From: Sphingopyxis sp. USTB-05
Lineage (GTDB): Bacteria > Pseudomonadota > Alphaproteobacteria > Sphingomonadales > Sphingomonadaceae
Assembly (NCBI RefSeq): GCF_023822045.1
Contig: NZ_CP084712.1
Coordinates: 2,108,001 to 2,172,000 of the forward strand
DNA: 64,000 nt
Direction: 5' to 3'
The translations under genes and the position numbers were made by a program. The notes beneath the pieces were generated by a model that did no database searches, was not told where the DNA came from, and worked only from the letters and a program-made list of their open reading frames with translations. Below, piece by piece: positions 1-8,877 of this stretch (the stretch's first letter is position 1; each line of letters begins with the position of its first letter).

Positions 1-120
1 AGCTATCTGCGCCGCGGCGACGTGGTGCTGATCCCGATCCGTGTCGGCGTCGGCGCGCGGTTGGGCGTCAACGCCGGCTATATGAAGTTCCGCAAAAAGC
101 AGAACTGGGTTCCCTTCTGA
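1..120 (+). CDS. DUF1134 / EipA-family envelope protein, C-terminal fragment
   Basis: Only the last 39 codons are in the window, in frame from base 1 to the TGA at 118-120. The visible tail contains YLRRGDVVLIPIRVGVG followed by a short ending NWVPF. This resembles the conserved C-terminus of the DUF1134 family, whose Brucella member EipA is a periplasmic envelope-integrity protein. The family call rests on this tail only. A strong terminator follows, so this is the last gene of its transcript. Confidence 0.6.
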   Translation, partial: SYLRRGDVVLIPIRVGVGARLGVNAGYMKFRKKQNWVPF

Positions 121-148
121 AAACTGACCCGTTTGCCACGGGGGCGAT

Positions 149-178
149 AGCCCGCGCTTCGGCGCGGGCTTTTTCTTT
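149..178 (+). terminator. Rho-independent terminator after the DUF1134 gene
   Basis: A perfect 9-bp GC stem (149-157 with 162-170) closed by a TTCG tetraloop is followed by TTTTCTTT. It lies 29 bases after the stop codon of the partial gene. Confidence 0.9.
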
Positions 179-224
179 GCGCGGATGATAATATGCCGCG
201 GTAGCTGACCGGGAGATCGACGAC

Positions 225-599
225 ATGACTTCGCAGCCTGCGGGCGGCCCGCATTATTCGCCGTTCACGATCGGCGGCGGCCTCATCTTCGTGTCGGGCC
301 AATTGCCGCTGCTGCCCGGCCGCGATACCTCATTGGCGAGCGCGCCTTTCAGGGAACAGGTCGAGCAGACGCTCCGGAACCTTGAAGCTGTCCTGCAGAG
401 CGCGGGCGCCGACCTTTCGCGGGTGATCAAGACGACCGTCTATCTCAGCGACATATCCGACTGGGACGACCTGGACATCATCTATGGTGCGTTCTTCGGG
501 ACGACGCGCCCGTCGAGGAGCGTCGTGCCCACCGGGCCGCTGCACTTCGGATTTCGGATCGAGATCGAGGCGGTCGCGCTGGCCGGAGAGGCCGCCTAG
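225..599 (+). CDS. RidA/YjgF/UK114 family protein without the catalytic arginine
   Basis: This 124-residue protein has the Rid fold signature: FVSGQLPL near residue 30, the central TTVYLSDISDWDDL, and a C-terminal IEIEAVAL. RidA proteins hydrolyse reactive enamine/imine intermediates using an arginine in a VARLP-type motif. Aligned by eye on the IEIEA block, that position here is proline (TGPLHFGF), so it probably belongs to a Rid subgroup that lacks imine deaminase activity. The stop codon overlaps that of the convergent apt gene by 4 bases. It follows the terminator of the preceding gene, so it must have its own promoter. Confidence 0.85.
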   Translation: MTSQPAGGPHYSPFTIGGGLIFVSGQLPLLPGRDTSLASAPFREQVEQTLRNLEAVLQSAGADLSRVIKTTVYLSDISDWDDLDIIYGAFFGTTRPSRSVVPTGPLHFGFRIEIEAVALAGEAA

Positions 600-1150
600 T
601 CGCCGTCGAAGGCAATCAGGGTTTCGCAGGTAAGGCCCGCAGCCTCCAGCCGTTTCGATCCGCCCAGATCCGGCAGATCGATCACGAACAGCGCCGCCGC
701 GACCTCCGCCCCAACGCTCTGCATCAATGCCGCGGTTGCGAGAATCGTGCCGCCCGTTGCGAGCAAATCGTCGACGAGAACGACGCGGTGGCCTGGCAGG
801 ACCGCACCTTCGTGCAGTTCCAGCCGGTCGACGCCATATTCGAGTTCATAATCGACGCCGATGGTGACGCCGGGCAGCTTGCCCGCCTTGCGCACCGGGA
901 CGACGCCCAGCCCCATCGCGGTCGCCATTGCGGCGCCGAACAGGAAGCCGCGCGCCTCGACCGCGACGATGAAGTCGGGCCGATGCGCGGCGGCGAGCGC
1001 GCTCAAGCGGCGCACACTTTCGGCAAAACCGGCGGCGTCGCCGATTAGCGTCGTGATATCGCGGAACTGGATGCCCGGCTTTGGAAAGTCCGGGATGGTC
1101 CGGACGAGCGACGCGAGGTCGAGGTCCGGCTGAGGCGGGAGGGCGATCAT
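596..1150 (-). CDS. apt: Adenine phosphoribosyltransferase
   Basis: 184 residues. Apt converts adenine and PRPP to AMP in the cytoplasm (purine salvage). The PRPP-binding loop VVLVDDLLATGGT lies around residues 123-135, and the N-terminal IPDFPKPGIQFRDIT is typical of Apt. A ribosome-binding site GGGGAGGG precedes the ATG. The start is 22 bases downstream of the petC stop on the same strand, with no terminator between, so apt is probably the last gene of the petABC transcript. Confidence 0.95.
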   Translation of the reverse strand: MIALPPQPDLDLASLVRTIPDFPKPGIQFRDITTLIGDAAGFAESVRRLSALAAAHRPDFIVAVEARGFLFGAAMATAMGLGVVPVRKAGKLPGVTIGVDYELEYGVDRLELHEGAVLPGHRVVLVDDLLATGGTILATAALMQSVGAEVAAALFVIDLPDLGGSKRLEAAGLTCETLIAFDGD

Positions 1151-1172
1151 GCAGGCCGCCCTCCCCGGCTCA

Positions 1173-1985
1173 TCAATGCTTCTTGTCGGCCCAGATGTTC
1201 CGGTACGACAGGTAAGTCAGCACGGTGAAGATCAGCAGGAAGAAGAAGACTGCATAACCCACCTGGATGCGCTTGATCAGCTTCGGCTCGGCTGTCCAGA
1301 CGAGGAACGCGGTCACGTCCTTCGACATCTGGTCGACGGTCGCCTTCGTGCCGTCCGCATAGGTCACCTGATTGGGTGCAAGCGGCGGTGCCATCGCGAG
1401 GTTGAGGTTCGCGAAATAGGGGTTGTAGTGCAGCCCCGTGCCCGGCTTCAGTTCGGCCGGCAGGTTCTTCGGCGGATTCTGGAAGCCCGTCAGCAGCGAA
1501 TAGACATAGTCCTTGCCGCCTTCGCGCGCCTTGGTGATCAGCGAAAGGTCAGGCGGCAGCGCGTTGTTGTTCGCGGCGCGGGCAGCCGTTTCGTTCGCAT
1601 AGGGCGACGGGAAATAATCCGACGGCAGGCCGTCGCGCGTTGCCGGTTCACCCGTATCGGGGTTGATCGACGGCACCTGGAAGCCCTTGGCAAAGGTCTT
1701 GATCTGGCCTTCGGTGTAGCCGAGGTCCGCAATGTCGCGGAAGGCGACGAGGTGCAGGCTGTGGCAGGCCGAGCAGACTTCCTTATACACCTGCATCCCG
1801 CGCTGGAGCTGGGCCTTGTCCCAATGCGGCAGGACAATGCCATCGCTGGCCAGCTTCAGATGCCGGGGGTGTTTGTGAAACTCATGCGCGACATTGGCTT
1901 CATTGCTGAGCGGCGTCGTGAAGATCGCGAGCACCAGCGCGGTAATGAAACCGAGACCGACGAGAAAACCGAGCGGACGAACCAT
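1173..1985 (-). CDS. petC: Cytochrome c1 of the bc1 complex
   Basis: 270 residues. Cytochrome c1 takes electrons from the Rieske protein and passes them to cytochrome c. An N-terminal hydrophobic segment (about residues 5-23) acts as the export signal. The haem c motif CSACH is at residues 71-75, and the LAMAPPL segment supplies the likely axial methionine. A C-terminal membrane anchor (about 243-262) is followed by basic residues. An AGGAG site lies about ten bases before the ATG. It is third in petA-petB-petC, with a 31-base gap after petB. Confidence 0.96.
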   Translation of the reverse strand: MVRPLGFLVGLGFITALVLAIFTTPLSNEANVAHEFHKHPRHLKLASDGIVLPHWDKAQLQRGMQVYKEVCSACHSLHLVAFRDIADLGYTEGQIKTFAKGFQVPSINPDTGEPATRDGLPSDYFPSPYANETAARAANNNALPPDLSLITKAREGGKDYVYSLLTGFQNPPKNLPAELKPGTGLHYNPYFANLNLAMAPPLAPNQVTYADGTKATVDQMSKDVTAFLVWTAEPKLIKRIQVGYAVFFFLLIFTVLTYLSYRNIWADKKH

Positions 1986-2016
1986 GGCTGTATCAGCTCC
2001 TATTAAAGTCCGGCGC

Positions 2017-3303
2017 TCAGGCCGTTGCCGATGCCGACGCGGTGTCGGTGGCGTGTTTGGCGAGGACCGCTTCGGTGATCGAATTCGGCATCGGAAGCGG
2101 GCGTTCGATCCGCGACACGATCGGCAGGATCACCAGGAAGTGAGCGAAATAATAGATCGCACCCAGCTGGCTGAGAATCACCCACGGCTGCTCCGCCGGC
2201 TGCATGCCGCACCAGCCAAGCAGAAGCACGTCGGCGACGAGGATCCAGAAGAAGATGCGGTACAGCGGACGATAGTTTGACGACTTGATCGGCGAGCTGT
2301 CGAGCCAAGGCAGGAAGAACAGCAGCGCGATCGAGGCAAACATCGCGATGACGCCCCACAGCTTCGCATCGATCCACAGGAAGTTGAAGGTGAAGGCCTT
2401 CAGGATCGCGTAGAAGGGCAGGAAGTACCATTCGGGGACGATATGCGCCGGGGTCGAAAGCGAGTTCGCCGGGATATAGTTATCGGCGTGGCCGAGCGTG
2501 TTCGGGCTGAAGAAGGTCAGCGCGACGAAGATCAGCAGGAAGACGCCGACCCCGAAACCGTCCTTCGCGGTGTAATAGGGGTGGAACGGCACGGTGTCCT
2601 GTTCGTCCTTCACCTCGATGCCCGTCGGGTTCGACGAACCCGGGATGTGCAACGCCCAGATATGCAGGATGATGACACCCAGGATCACGAACGGCAGCAG
2701 ATAGTGCAGCGAGAAGAAGCGGTTGAGCGTGGCGTTATCGGGGACGAAGCCGCCGAGCAGCCATTCGCGCACCGGTTCGCCGACGATCGGTATCGCCGAG
2801 AAGAAGCCGGTGATCACCTGCGCGCCCCAGAAGCTCATCTGGCCCCACGGAAGCACATAGCCCATGAAGGCGGTCGCCATCATCAGGAGGAAGATCACGA
2901 CGCCGAGCAGCCACACCATTTCGCGCGGCGCCTTGTACGAACCGTAATAAAGGCCGCGGAAGATGTGCAGATAAACGACGATGAAGAACATGCTCGCGCC
3001 GTTCATATGCGCATAGCGGATGAACCAGCCGGCATTCACGTCGCGCATGATATGCTCGACCGAATTGAATGCGACGCTCGCGTTCGCGGCATAATGCATC
3101 GCCAGAACGATACCGGTGATGATCTGGATCATCAGCGCGGCGCCGGCGAGGACGCCGAAGTTCCAGAAATAGTTAAGGTTGCGCGGGACCGGATAGCCGG
3201 GGCCCGTGGCATTATAGACGAGGCGCGGAATCGGCAGCTTCTCGTCCATCCACTTCATCAGCGGATGCGTCGGCTCATAGGGTTTGGCCCAGGGAAAGCT
3301 CAT
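2017..3303 (-). CDS. petB: Cytochrome b of the bc1 complex
   Basis: 428 residues, the usual length for the alphaproteobacterial stand-alone cytochrome b. It is the quinol-oxidising, proton-translocating core subunit in the inner membrane. The four haem ligands are visible as two spaced pairs, His99/His113 and His200/His214, and the Qo-site motif PEWY is at 290-293. Eight membrane segments can be followed. The site GAGGAGCGAGATAAG sits before the ATG. It lies 13 bases after the petA stop. Confidence 0.97.
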   Translation of the reverse strand: MSFPWAKPYEPTHPLMKWMDEKLPIPRLVYNATGPGYPVPRNLNYFWNFGVLAGAALMIQIITGIVLAMHYAANASVAFNSVEHIMRDVNAGWFIRYAHMNGASMFFIVVYLHIFRGLYYGSYKAPREMVWLLGVVIFLLMMATAFMGYVLPWGQMSFWGAQVITGFFSAIPIVGEPVREWLLGGFVPDNATLNRFFSLHYLLPFVILGVIILHIWALHIPGSSNPTGIEVKDEQDTVPFHPYYTAKDGFGVGVFLLIFVALTFFSPNTLGHADNYIPANSLSTPAHIVPEWYFLPFYAILKAFTFNFLWIDAKLWGVIAMFASIALLFFLPWLDSSPIKSSNYRPLYRIFFWILVADVLLLGWCGMQPAEQPWVILSQLGAIYYFAHFLVILPIVSRIERPLPMPNSITEAVLAKHATDTASASATA

Positions 3304-3316
3304 CTTATCTCGCTCC

Positions 3317-3874
3317 TCAGCCGATCGTCACGACGGTGTCGCTGTTGAATTCATAGGGCGGCACAACCAGATTCTTGGGCGCCGGCCCCTTACGGATACG
3401 CGCCGCGGTGTCATAGTGCGAACCATGGCACGGGCAGAAATAACCGCCGAAATCGCCTTTGTTCTCACCTTCCGCGGCACCGAGCGGCACACAGCCAAGG
3501 TGCGTGCAGACGCCCAGCGTGATCAGCCAGTTTTCCTTGCCGGGCTTGGTGCGCTGGTCGATCGTTTCGGGATCGCGGAGATCGCCGAGAGGCACAGCCT
3601 TGGCTTCAGCGATTTCCTTGGCAACGAGGTTGCGCACGAACACGGGCTGCTTGCGCCAGCTCGTCTTGATAGCCTGGCCGGGCTGAATCGCCGAAATGTC
3701 GATTTCGGTGGTCGACAGCGCGAGCACGTCGGCCGACGGGTTCATCTGGTTGAGCAGCGGCAGCACCACGGCAACCGCACCGACACCAGCGAAACTCACC
3801 GCCGCAATATTGATGAAATCCCGGCGGCGTACGCCATCTTCGATACCGGCGTTGAGTTCAGATTCACTGGCCAT
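3317..3874 (-). CDS. petA: Ubiquinol-cytochrome c reductase Rieske iron-sulfur subunit
   Basis: 185 residues from the ATG at 3874, chosen because AAGGGCAG lies just upstream; an in-frame codon at 3904 would only add an unrelated leader. The N-terminus carries a twin-arginine type signal (RRRDF then a hydrophobic stretch, residues 16-41), which stays as the membrane anchor. The 2Fe-2S ligands are CTHLGC (123-128) and CPCHGSH (147-153). First gene of petABC(-apt). Confidence 0.97.
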   Translation of the reverse strand: MASESELNAGIEDGVRRRDFINIAAVSFAGVGAVAVVLPLLNQMNPSADVLALSTTEIDISAIQPGQAIKTSWRKQPVFVRNLVAKEIAEAKAVPLGDLRDPETIDQRTKPGKENWLITLGVCTHLGCVPLGAAEGENKGDFGGYFCPCHGSHYDTAARIRKGPAPKNLVVPPYEFNSDTVVTIG

Positions 3875-3930
3875 TCGACTGCCCTTGCATGGGTGAACTA
3901 ACAAAAGTTCTCGAAGTTATGGCCGCCCCT

Positions 3931-3956
3931 GTTGCACGCGCACAAAAGCGCACAAC
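3931..3956 (-). promoter_or_regulatory. Imperfect inverted repeat in the petA leader
   Basis: Arms GTTGTGCGC and GCGTGCAAC on the minus strand pair with two G-T wobbles and would form a hairpin in the petA 5' leader, or act as an operator. The core TGTGCGC recurs in the leader of the oxidase subunit IV gene at 41089-41106. Confidence 0.35.
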
Positions 3957-3983
3957 CCGGCGGCCCCTCCGGGAATTGCGGGC

Positions 3984-4012
3984 CTGATAGCCGCACTGTC
4001 CGGGCTTGCCAA
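3984..4012 (-). promoter_or_regulatory. Candidate sigma-70-type promoter for petABC-apt
   Basis: On the minus strand TTGGCA and TATCAG are separated by 17 bases, about 105 bases before the petA start. Nothing better was seen in the petA-trmL intergenic region. Prediction from pattern only. Confidence 0.4.
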
Positions 4013-4097
4013 CAGGCAATTTCTGCTTCTTTCACTGTACTAAGGCGCCGCACCGAGCCCTCTCGATTCCTCGCGGCGTCGCGGCTATGGGCCATGC

Positions 4098-4556
4098 ATG
4101 GAAATCGCCCTGTTTCAGCCGGATATCGCGGGCAATGTCGGTACGACATTGCGCACCGCAGCCTGTTTCGGCGTACCCGCGCATATCATCGAACCTTGCG
4201 GCTTTCCCTTCTCCGACGGCGCGTTGAAGCGCGCCGGGATGGACTATGCCGTAAGGGCGAATGTACGCCGCCATGCGGACTGGGATGCCTTTCGGCAATG
4301 GAGCGCGAACGCGGGCCGTCGGATCGTGTTGCTGACCACCGCGGGCGCGACGCCCCTGCCCGCCTTCGCATTCGAGCCCGACGACGTCCTGCTACTTGGC
4401 GCCGAATCCTCGGGCGTGCCGCCCCATGTCCATGACGCGGCCGCAGCACGGGTGGCGATTCCGATGCAGGCCGGCTTTCGATCCTTGAATGTCGCGGTCG
4501 CGGCTGGCATCGCGCTCGCCGAAGCGCTCAGGCAAACGAAAGGCTTTCCCGCATGA
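4098..4556 (+). CDS. trmL: tRNA (cytidine(34)-2'-O)-methyltransferase
   Basis: 152 residues, the usual TrmL length, a minimal SPOUT (trefoil-knot) methyltransferase that modifies the wobble base of tRNA-Leu. The family motifs are visible: FQPDIAGNVGTTLRTAAC at the N-terminus, LLGAESSGVP in the middle, and IPM followed by RSLNVAVAAGIALAEALRQ, which forms the SAM-binding knot. It is transcribed away from petABC and overlaps hemF by four bases (ATGA). Confidence 0.93.
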   Translation: MEIALFQPDIAGNVGTTLRTAACFGVPAHIIEPCGFPFSDGALKRAGMDYAVRANVRRHADWDAFRQWSANAGRRIVLLTTAGATPLPAFAFEPDDVLLLGAESSGVPPHVHDAAAARVAIPMQAGFRSLNVAVAAGIALAEALRQTKGFPA

Positions 4557-5413
4557 TCTCGCTCGATCCGCAGCAACAGACGGCACGAACCTGGTTCGAA
4601 TCACTCCGCGACCGGATCTGCGCCGAGTTCGAGAAGATCGAATCCGAAGCCGGCAGCGATGCGCGCTTTGAATATACGCCGTGGGATCGCGAAGCCGACG
4701 GACTGGCCCCCGGCGAGGGCGGCGGCGGTGTGCGCGGCGTGATGACGGGGCGGGTTTTCGAGAAAGTCGGCGTCAATGTCTCGACCGTCGGCGGGCAGTT
4801 CGCACCCGATTTCGCCGCGTCGATCCATGGCGCGGGCGAGGATCCGAGCTTCTTCGCCACGGGAATCAGCCTGGTCGCGCATATGGCGAATCCGCATGTC
4901 CCCGCGGTGCATATGAACACGCGCTTCCTCGCGACGACAAAGCGCTGGTTCGGGGGCGGCGCGGATCTCAACCCGCCGATACCGTACCAGGAAGACACCG
5001 ACGCCTTCCATGCGCGCCTGCGCGCGGCCTGCGCTCCCTTCGGCCCCGACGTTTATGAACGCTATGCCAAATGGGCCGAGGATTATTTCTTTATCCCGCA
5101 TCGCGGCGTCCATCGCGGCGTCGGCGGCATCTTCTACGACCATCTCGAATGCGGCGACGACGCCGAGTTTGATCGGAATTTCCAACTGACGCAGGCAGTC
5201 GGCGACGCCTTTCTCGACATCTTCCCGCAGATCGTGCGCCGCCGGATGGGCCTGCCCTTCACCGACGCCGAGCGTGAGGCGCAGTTGATCTGGCGCGGCC
5301 GCTATGCCGAATTCAATCTCGTCTATGATCGCGGCACGCTGTTCGGGCTCAAGACCGGCGGCAATATCGATGCGATCCTGATGAGCCTTCCGCCGCTCGC
5401 CAAGTGGAACTGA
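4553..5413 (+). CDS. hemF: Oxygen-dependent coproporphyrinogen III oxidase
   Basis: 286 residues. HemF oxidatively decarboxylates coproporphyrinogen III to protoporphyrinogen IX in haem synthesis. Recognisable blocks are GGGVRGVMTGRVFEKVGVNVS, TRFLATTKRWFGGGADLNP, the HRGVGGIFYDHLE region and the C-terminal EFNLVYDRGTLFGLKTGGN. The ATG overlaps the trmL stop (ATGA), indicating translational coupling. Location just upstream of bc1 genes on the other strand fits haem supply, though no regulatory link is visible. Confidence 0.97.
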   Translation: MISLDPQQQTARTWFESLRDRICAEFEKIESEAGSDARFEYTPWDREADGLAPGEGGGGVRGVMTGRVFEKVGVNVSTVGGQFAPDFAASIHGAGEDPSFFATGISLVAHMANPHVPAVHMNTRFLATTKRWFGGGADLNPPIPYQEDTDAFHARLRAACAPFGPDVYERYAKWAEDYFFIPHRGVHRGVGGIFYDHLECGDDAEFDRNFQLTQAVGDAFLDIFPQIVRRRMGLPFTDAEREAQLIWRGRYAEFNLVYDRGTLFGLKTGGNIDAILMSLPPLAKWN

Positions 5414-5415
5414 CG

Positions 5416-5447
5416 TAAAAAGGGCGCCTTCGAATTCGAAGGCGCCC
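5416..5447 (-). terminator. Terminator between the 5.5-kb membrane gene and hemF
   Basis: A perfect 26-base palindrome (5422-5447) is followed on the minus strand by TTTTT. The T-run is on the minus side only, so it mainly stops transcription from the membrane-protein operon at 5468-7095; the stem may also slow hemF transcription from the other side. Confidence 0.85.
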
Positions 5448-5467
5448 CCAGAAGACCGCCGAGGCGA

Positions 5468-6310
5468 TCAGGCAAAAACGTCAGACTGACCGTGCTCGCC
5501 AAGGGCGCGATAGATGCCTGCCGGCACGCCGACCTGCAAATAGGCGATCGGGATACTCAGCAAAAGCGCTCCAACAATGATGGCGAGGATCGAACCGCCG
5601 CTGGGCACGCCCCCTCCGGCAAACATCGACACCCCAACAACCATTCCCAAGATCAGGAAGACGACGAAGAAGGCAATGCCGAGCAGGATGAAATAACCGA
5701 AAATCTTCCACTGCGCGGCCGCGGTCATCCGCCACGATTCGCCAAGTCCGGTCAGGACGTTGAAGGTCCGCCGGTCCGCCATCACCGGCCCGGTGCAGCA
5801 AAAACGTGCCGCGAGCCAGATCAGGAACAGGAAGAACAGCAGCATGAGCAGGAGCATGATGGCGCTGCTCCCTGCACTGGGCGCGCCGCCCATAGCCAAA
5901 GGCGCGAGCGCGCTCCCAAAGACGACGAAGCCGATCAGCACCAGCACGAGCACGACAGCAATCAGGAGCAGGAACGTCGGCAGCGCCGCGACCAGCCCAA
6001 AAGCAAGCGCCGATCCCAGCGGCTCGGCGCCGTTCGAGAAACCGATACGCCAAGACGTAAAATAGCTGCCCATCTGCAGGATATAATTGACCAGGCTGAT
6101 GAGCATCATCAGGCCGCCCATCGCCGCCAGTCCGCCGCCCGCGGCAAGGCTCATCGGGTCGGCCATCATTGCGCCGCCGCCAAGCGCGAATTGCAGTACC
6201 AGCGGGGCAGCGATGCCGACCCCTATAAGGGCAATCGCATGATTGGCGCCCTGCCCGGCAAAGAAACTCGTCGCATAAGACCAAGCTTGACCGATGCTAA
6301 ATCGATTCAT
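5468..6310 (-). CDS. Polytopic membrane protein, paralogue of the upstream gene
   Basis: 280 residues with about six strongly hydrophobic segments and no soluble domain. I do not recognise a characterised function. Its C-terminal half aligns by eye with the product of the upstream gene: an arginine-phenylalanine pair, then PVMADR, a GESW block followed by a long hydrophobic stretch, and an ending IYRAL...VFA. This layout resembles the loosely related YciC/DUF975-like membrane families. It begins 41 bases after the upstream stop and ends at a strong terminator, so the two form an operon. Confidence 0.8.
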   Translation of the reverse strand: MNRFSIGQAWSYATSFFAGQGANHAIALIGVGIAAPLVLQFALGGGAMMADPMSLAAGGGLAAMGGLMMLISLVNYILQMGSYFTSWRIGFSNGAEPLGSALAFGLVAALPTFLLLIAVVLVLVLIGFVVFGSALAPLAMGGAPSAGSSAIMLLLMLLFFLFLIWLAARFCCTGPVMADRRTFNVLTGLGESWRMTAAAQWKIFGYFILLGIAFFVVFLILGMVVGVSMFAGGGVPSGGSILAIIVGALLLSIPIAYLQVGVPAGIYRALGEHGQSDVFA

Positions 6311-6351
6311 TCCTTTTCTCCCCCTGAATGACTCCCCAATTGCGACCCAAA

Positions 6352-7095
6352 TTATGCGAATACGCCGCCGTCAGCGCGGACGGCCAACTGACGATAGATC
6401 GATGCAATCACCGCCGTATTGAGCAAGCCGAAGGCAGCCGATACAGCCGAATTAATCGCACTGCCGATCAGATGGCCGAACGTGCCCTGCACTCCGAAAA
6501 GCCCCGTGATACCTGCAGTGATCGCCGACACGACGAACAGGACAATCATGAACAGGATGACGAACAATGCGATGCGCCACCCATTGCCCCGCGTCAGATC
6601 CCAGCTGCCCTGCAGCGCCGTAAGCGGATTCTTGAGATCGCGATCGGCGAGCAGCGGATAAACGGCAGAGAATCGTCCGACGAGGTAGATCGCCGGCAGG
6701 ATCAGCAACAATGCGGCGATCCCGAAGAGAAACATCTGGATCGCGAATATCGCAATCAGCGTCGGGATCATCGCAAATGCGAAGGCCAGCGCCTCGCCGA
6801 CACTGGTTCCCGCGCGTGCAAGCCACAGCCGCAGGATGGCGATCGAGCCGAACGTCGAAGCGAGGGCGATGCCCAGAACCCACGGCAGTTGCTGCCGCAT
6901 ATCGGCGAGCATCAGCGTCATGAGTTGGTCCGGCGTTGCATCGCTAGGCGGGGCGAAGGGAACGGGGCCCAACACCGCCAGCGCCATCCCCGGCAGAAAG
7001 AGGAATATGCCCGCAAGAATGCTGGTAAACGGTAAATGGGCTTTCACAAGCGTCACCGCATCGTCCCACGCCGCACCCATGTCGAATTTTACCAT
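6352..7095 (-). CDS. Polytopic membrane protein, first of a tandem pair
   Basis: 247 residues from the ATG at 7095; the reading frame stays open upstream to 7245, but that part is not membrane-like and overlaps the divergent lipB leader. About five to six membrane segments. It shares with the downstream gene a block of [10 protein letters not shown], a GSWDLT..NGWR motif and an ending IYRQL...GGVFA, so the two are tandem duplicates. Function unknown. Confidence 0.78.
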   Translation of the reverse strand: MVKFDMGAAWDDAVTLVKAHLPFTSILAGIFLFLPGMALAVLGPVPFAPPSDATPDQLMTLMLADMRQQLPWVLGIALASTFGSIAILRLWLARAGTSVGEALAFAFAMIPTLIAIFAIQMFLFGIAALLLILPAIYLVGRFSAVYPLLADRDLKNPLTALQGSWDLTRGNGWRIALFVILFMIVLFVVSAITAGITGLFGVQGTFGHLIGSAINSAVSAAFGLLNTAVIASIYRQLAVRADGGVFA

Positions 7096-7226
7096 TGATA
7101 CCCCGTCATTTTTTCGTTCGTCGTTGCATCGAAGGTGACGATCTTGAGCGCGTCTGTCCAGCCCTGTCGGTAAAGCATGCCCTAGGTCTTGCGCATGGAG
7201 CTCTGGCGCGCCAGATAGCCGGCGCG

Positions 7227-7880
7227 ATGAGCATGCTTCCTCCACCAGAATGGACGATCAGTTCCGGCCTTACCGACTATGATGTCGCGCTGTCCGACAT
7301 GGAGGCCCGCGCCGCCGCGATCCATGCCGGAGACGCCGGGGAACGCATCTGGCTGATCGAGCATCCGCCGCTTTATACTGCGGGGACGAGCGCCGATCCG
7401 GCCGAGCTGCTGAGCCCGCAATTTCCGGTTTACGATGCCGGGCGCGGCGGACGCTATACCTATCACGGCCCCGGCCAGCGTGTCGGCTATGTCCAGTTCG
7501 ACCTGACGAAACGCGGCCGCGACGTGCGCGCCTATGTCTCCGCGCTCGAAGGCTGGGTGATCGACGCGCTCGCGCTGCTCGGGGTCGAGGCGCGCCGCGC
7601 CGAAGGTCGTATCGGGATCTGGACCGACGACCTGGATGGCCGAGAGGCGAAGATCGGCGCGATCGGGGTGCGCGTGAAGCGCTGGGTGACGATGCACGGC
7701 TTCTCGCTCAACGTCGCACCCGATCTTGCGCATTTCGGTGGCATCGTGCCTTGCGGCATCGCCGAATTTCCGGTGACCAGCCTTGCGGCGCTCGGCAAGA
7801 CGGCAAGCTTTGCCGACGTCGATGCCGCGCTGGTGCAAACGCTGCCCGCCTTTCTCGACAAGCTTTCGCCAAGCGATTAG
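7227..7880 (+). CDS. lipB: Lipoyl(octanoyl) transferase
   Basis: 217 residues. LipB moves octanoyl groups from acyl carrier protein to the lipoyl domains of 2-oxoacid dehydrogenases. The signature [11 protein letters not shown] is present, as are a KIGAIGVRV substrate-binding block and the catalytic cysteine in GIVPCGI. The ATG at 7227 is chosen because homology begins soon after it; another ATG two codons later is possible. The frame is open back to 7095, but that part resembles no LipB. Confidence 0.95.
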   Translation: MSMLPPPEWTISSGLTDYDVALSDMEARAAAIHAGDAGERIWLIEHPPLYTAGTSADPAELLSPQFPVYDAGRGGRYTYHGPGQRVGYVQFDLTKRGRDVRAYVSALEGWVIDALALLGVEARRAEGRIGIWTDDLDGREAKIGAIGVRVKRWVTMHGFSLNVAPDLAHFGGIVPCGIAEFPVTSLAALGKTASFADVDAALVQTLPAFLDKLSPSD

Positions 7881-7889
7881 GAACGCCGG

Positions 7890-8237
7890 ATGACCCGCAC
7901 CCTTCTCGCCTCGCTCTCCCTGCTTGCTCTCGCTGCCTGCGGCGGCGGCGACACCGCCGGCAAGTCAACCACCAAGCTCGACGCGGTCGAAGTCCAGCCA
8001 GGATCGGTGAGCGATTCGATGATCATCCTCGACGATGCGGTGAGCGACGGGACCGCGGTCGACAACAGCATCCCCGATGACGGCACCAAGAAGGATGCGG
8101 CGAAGACCGACGAAGCGGACGCGGCGGAAGAGCCAGCCGAGGAAGGTGCCGGGGCCGATAATCCCGATGCGGTCGATATGCCGGCTGCGAAGAAGGCGAT
8201 CACCACCACCGACGCTGCCGCCAAAAAGGGCGAATAA
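7890..8237 (+). CDS. Small predicted lipoprotein, function unknown
   Basis: 115 residues. The N-terminus is a lipoprotein signal ending in the lipobox LALAAC, followed by three glycines. The rest is of low complexity, rich in Asp, Ala, Glu and Lys (KKDAAKTDEADAAEEPAEE), and probably disordered. It starts 9 bases after lipB and may be cotranscribed. It ends 3 bases from the convergent queE stop. No family recognised. Confidence 0.75.
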   Translation: MTRTLLASLSLLALAACGGGDTAGKSTTKLDAVEVQPGSVSDSMIILDDAVSDGTAVDNSIPDDGTKKDAAKTDEADAAEEPAEEGAGADNPDAVDMPAAKKAITTTDAAAKKGE

Positions 8238-8240
8238 GCT

Positions 8241-8873
8241 CTAGCGCAGCCCCAGATTCTTGTGCGTCTGCAGCGACAGGCGCCAGCGCGGGTCATCCAT
8301 AACCAGATCGATGCACGCCTGAACATTCGCGGCGGCGTGTGGGTCGTCGAGCGGCTGGACGAGCAGATGTTCGAAATCGAGCGCCGCAAGCCACGCGACG
8401 TCGCTGCCCGGCTGCGGCCAGACAAGCTTCAGCTCGTCGCCACTCGTCTGCACCAGTTCGCTGCCGGCCTTTGGACTGACGCAGATCCAATCGATGCTGC
8501 GCGGGATCGCGAAAGTGCCGTTGCTTTCGATCGCGATGGTAAAGTCGCGCTCATGCAGCGCGTCGATAAGCGCCGCATCGACCTGGAGCATCGGCTCTCC
8601 GCCGGTCAGCACCACATAGCGGTCGTCGCCGCCCTTTCCCCAAGTTTCGGCGATGACATCGGCCAGCGCCGCCGCGCTCTTGTACTTTCCGCCGAGGCTC
8701 CCGTCGGTGCCGACGAAATCGGTGTCGCAGAATTGGCAGATCGCCTTCGCGCGGTCCTTCTCGCGTCCCGTCCACAAATTGCAGCCGGCGAAGCGGCAGA
8801 AAACCGCGCGGCGCCCTGCCTGCGCGCCCTCCCCCTGCAGCGTGAGGAAAATCTCTTTGACCGCGTAAGTCAT
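8241..8873 (-). CDS. queE: 7-carboxy-7-deazaguanine synthase
   Basis: 210 residues from the ATG at 8873. QueE is a radical-SAM enzyme that converts carboxytetrahydropterin to 7-carboxy-7-deazaguanine in queuosine synthesis. The cluster ligands follow the unusual CX14CX2C spacing known in Burkholderia-type QueE (GCNLW then CQFCDTDF). TGGEPML and a SPKAG motif are also present. The start is 4 bases after queC, so the two are one unit; an in-frame extension to 8984 would overlap queC. Confidence 0.95.
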   Translation of the reverse strand: MTYAVKEIFLTLQGEGAQAGRRAVFCRFAGCNLWTGREKDRAKAICQFCDTDFVGTDGSLGGKYKSAAALADVIAETWGKGGDDRYVVLTGGEPMLQVDAALIDALHERDFTIAIESNGTFAIPRSIDWICVSPKAGSELVQTSGDELKLVWPQPGSDVAWLAALDFEHLLVQPLDDPHAAANVQACIDLVMDDPRWRLSLQTHKNLGLR

Positions 8874-8877
8874 CGGT

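Noticed and set aside
2443..3348. Long plus-strand ORF opposite petB
   Set aside because: It encodes a highly charged Arg/Asp/His-rich protein, the usual shadow of a membrane-protein gene read antisense.
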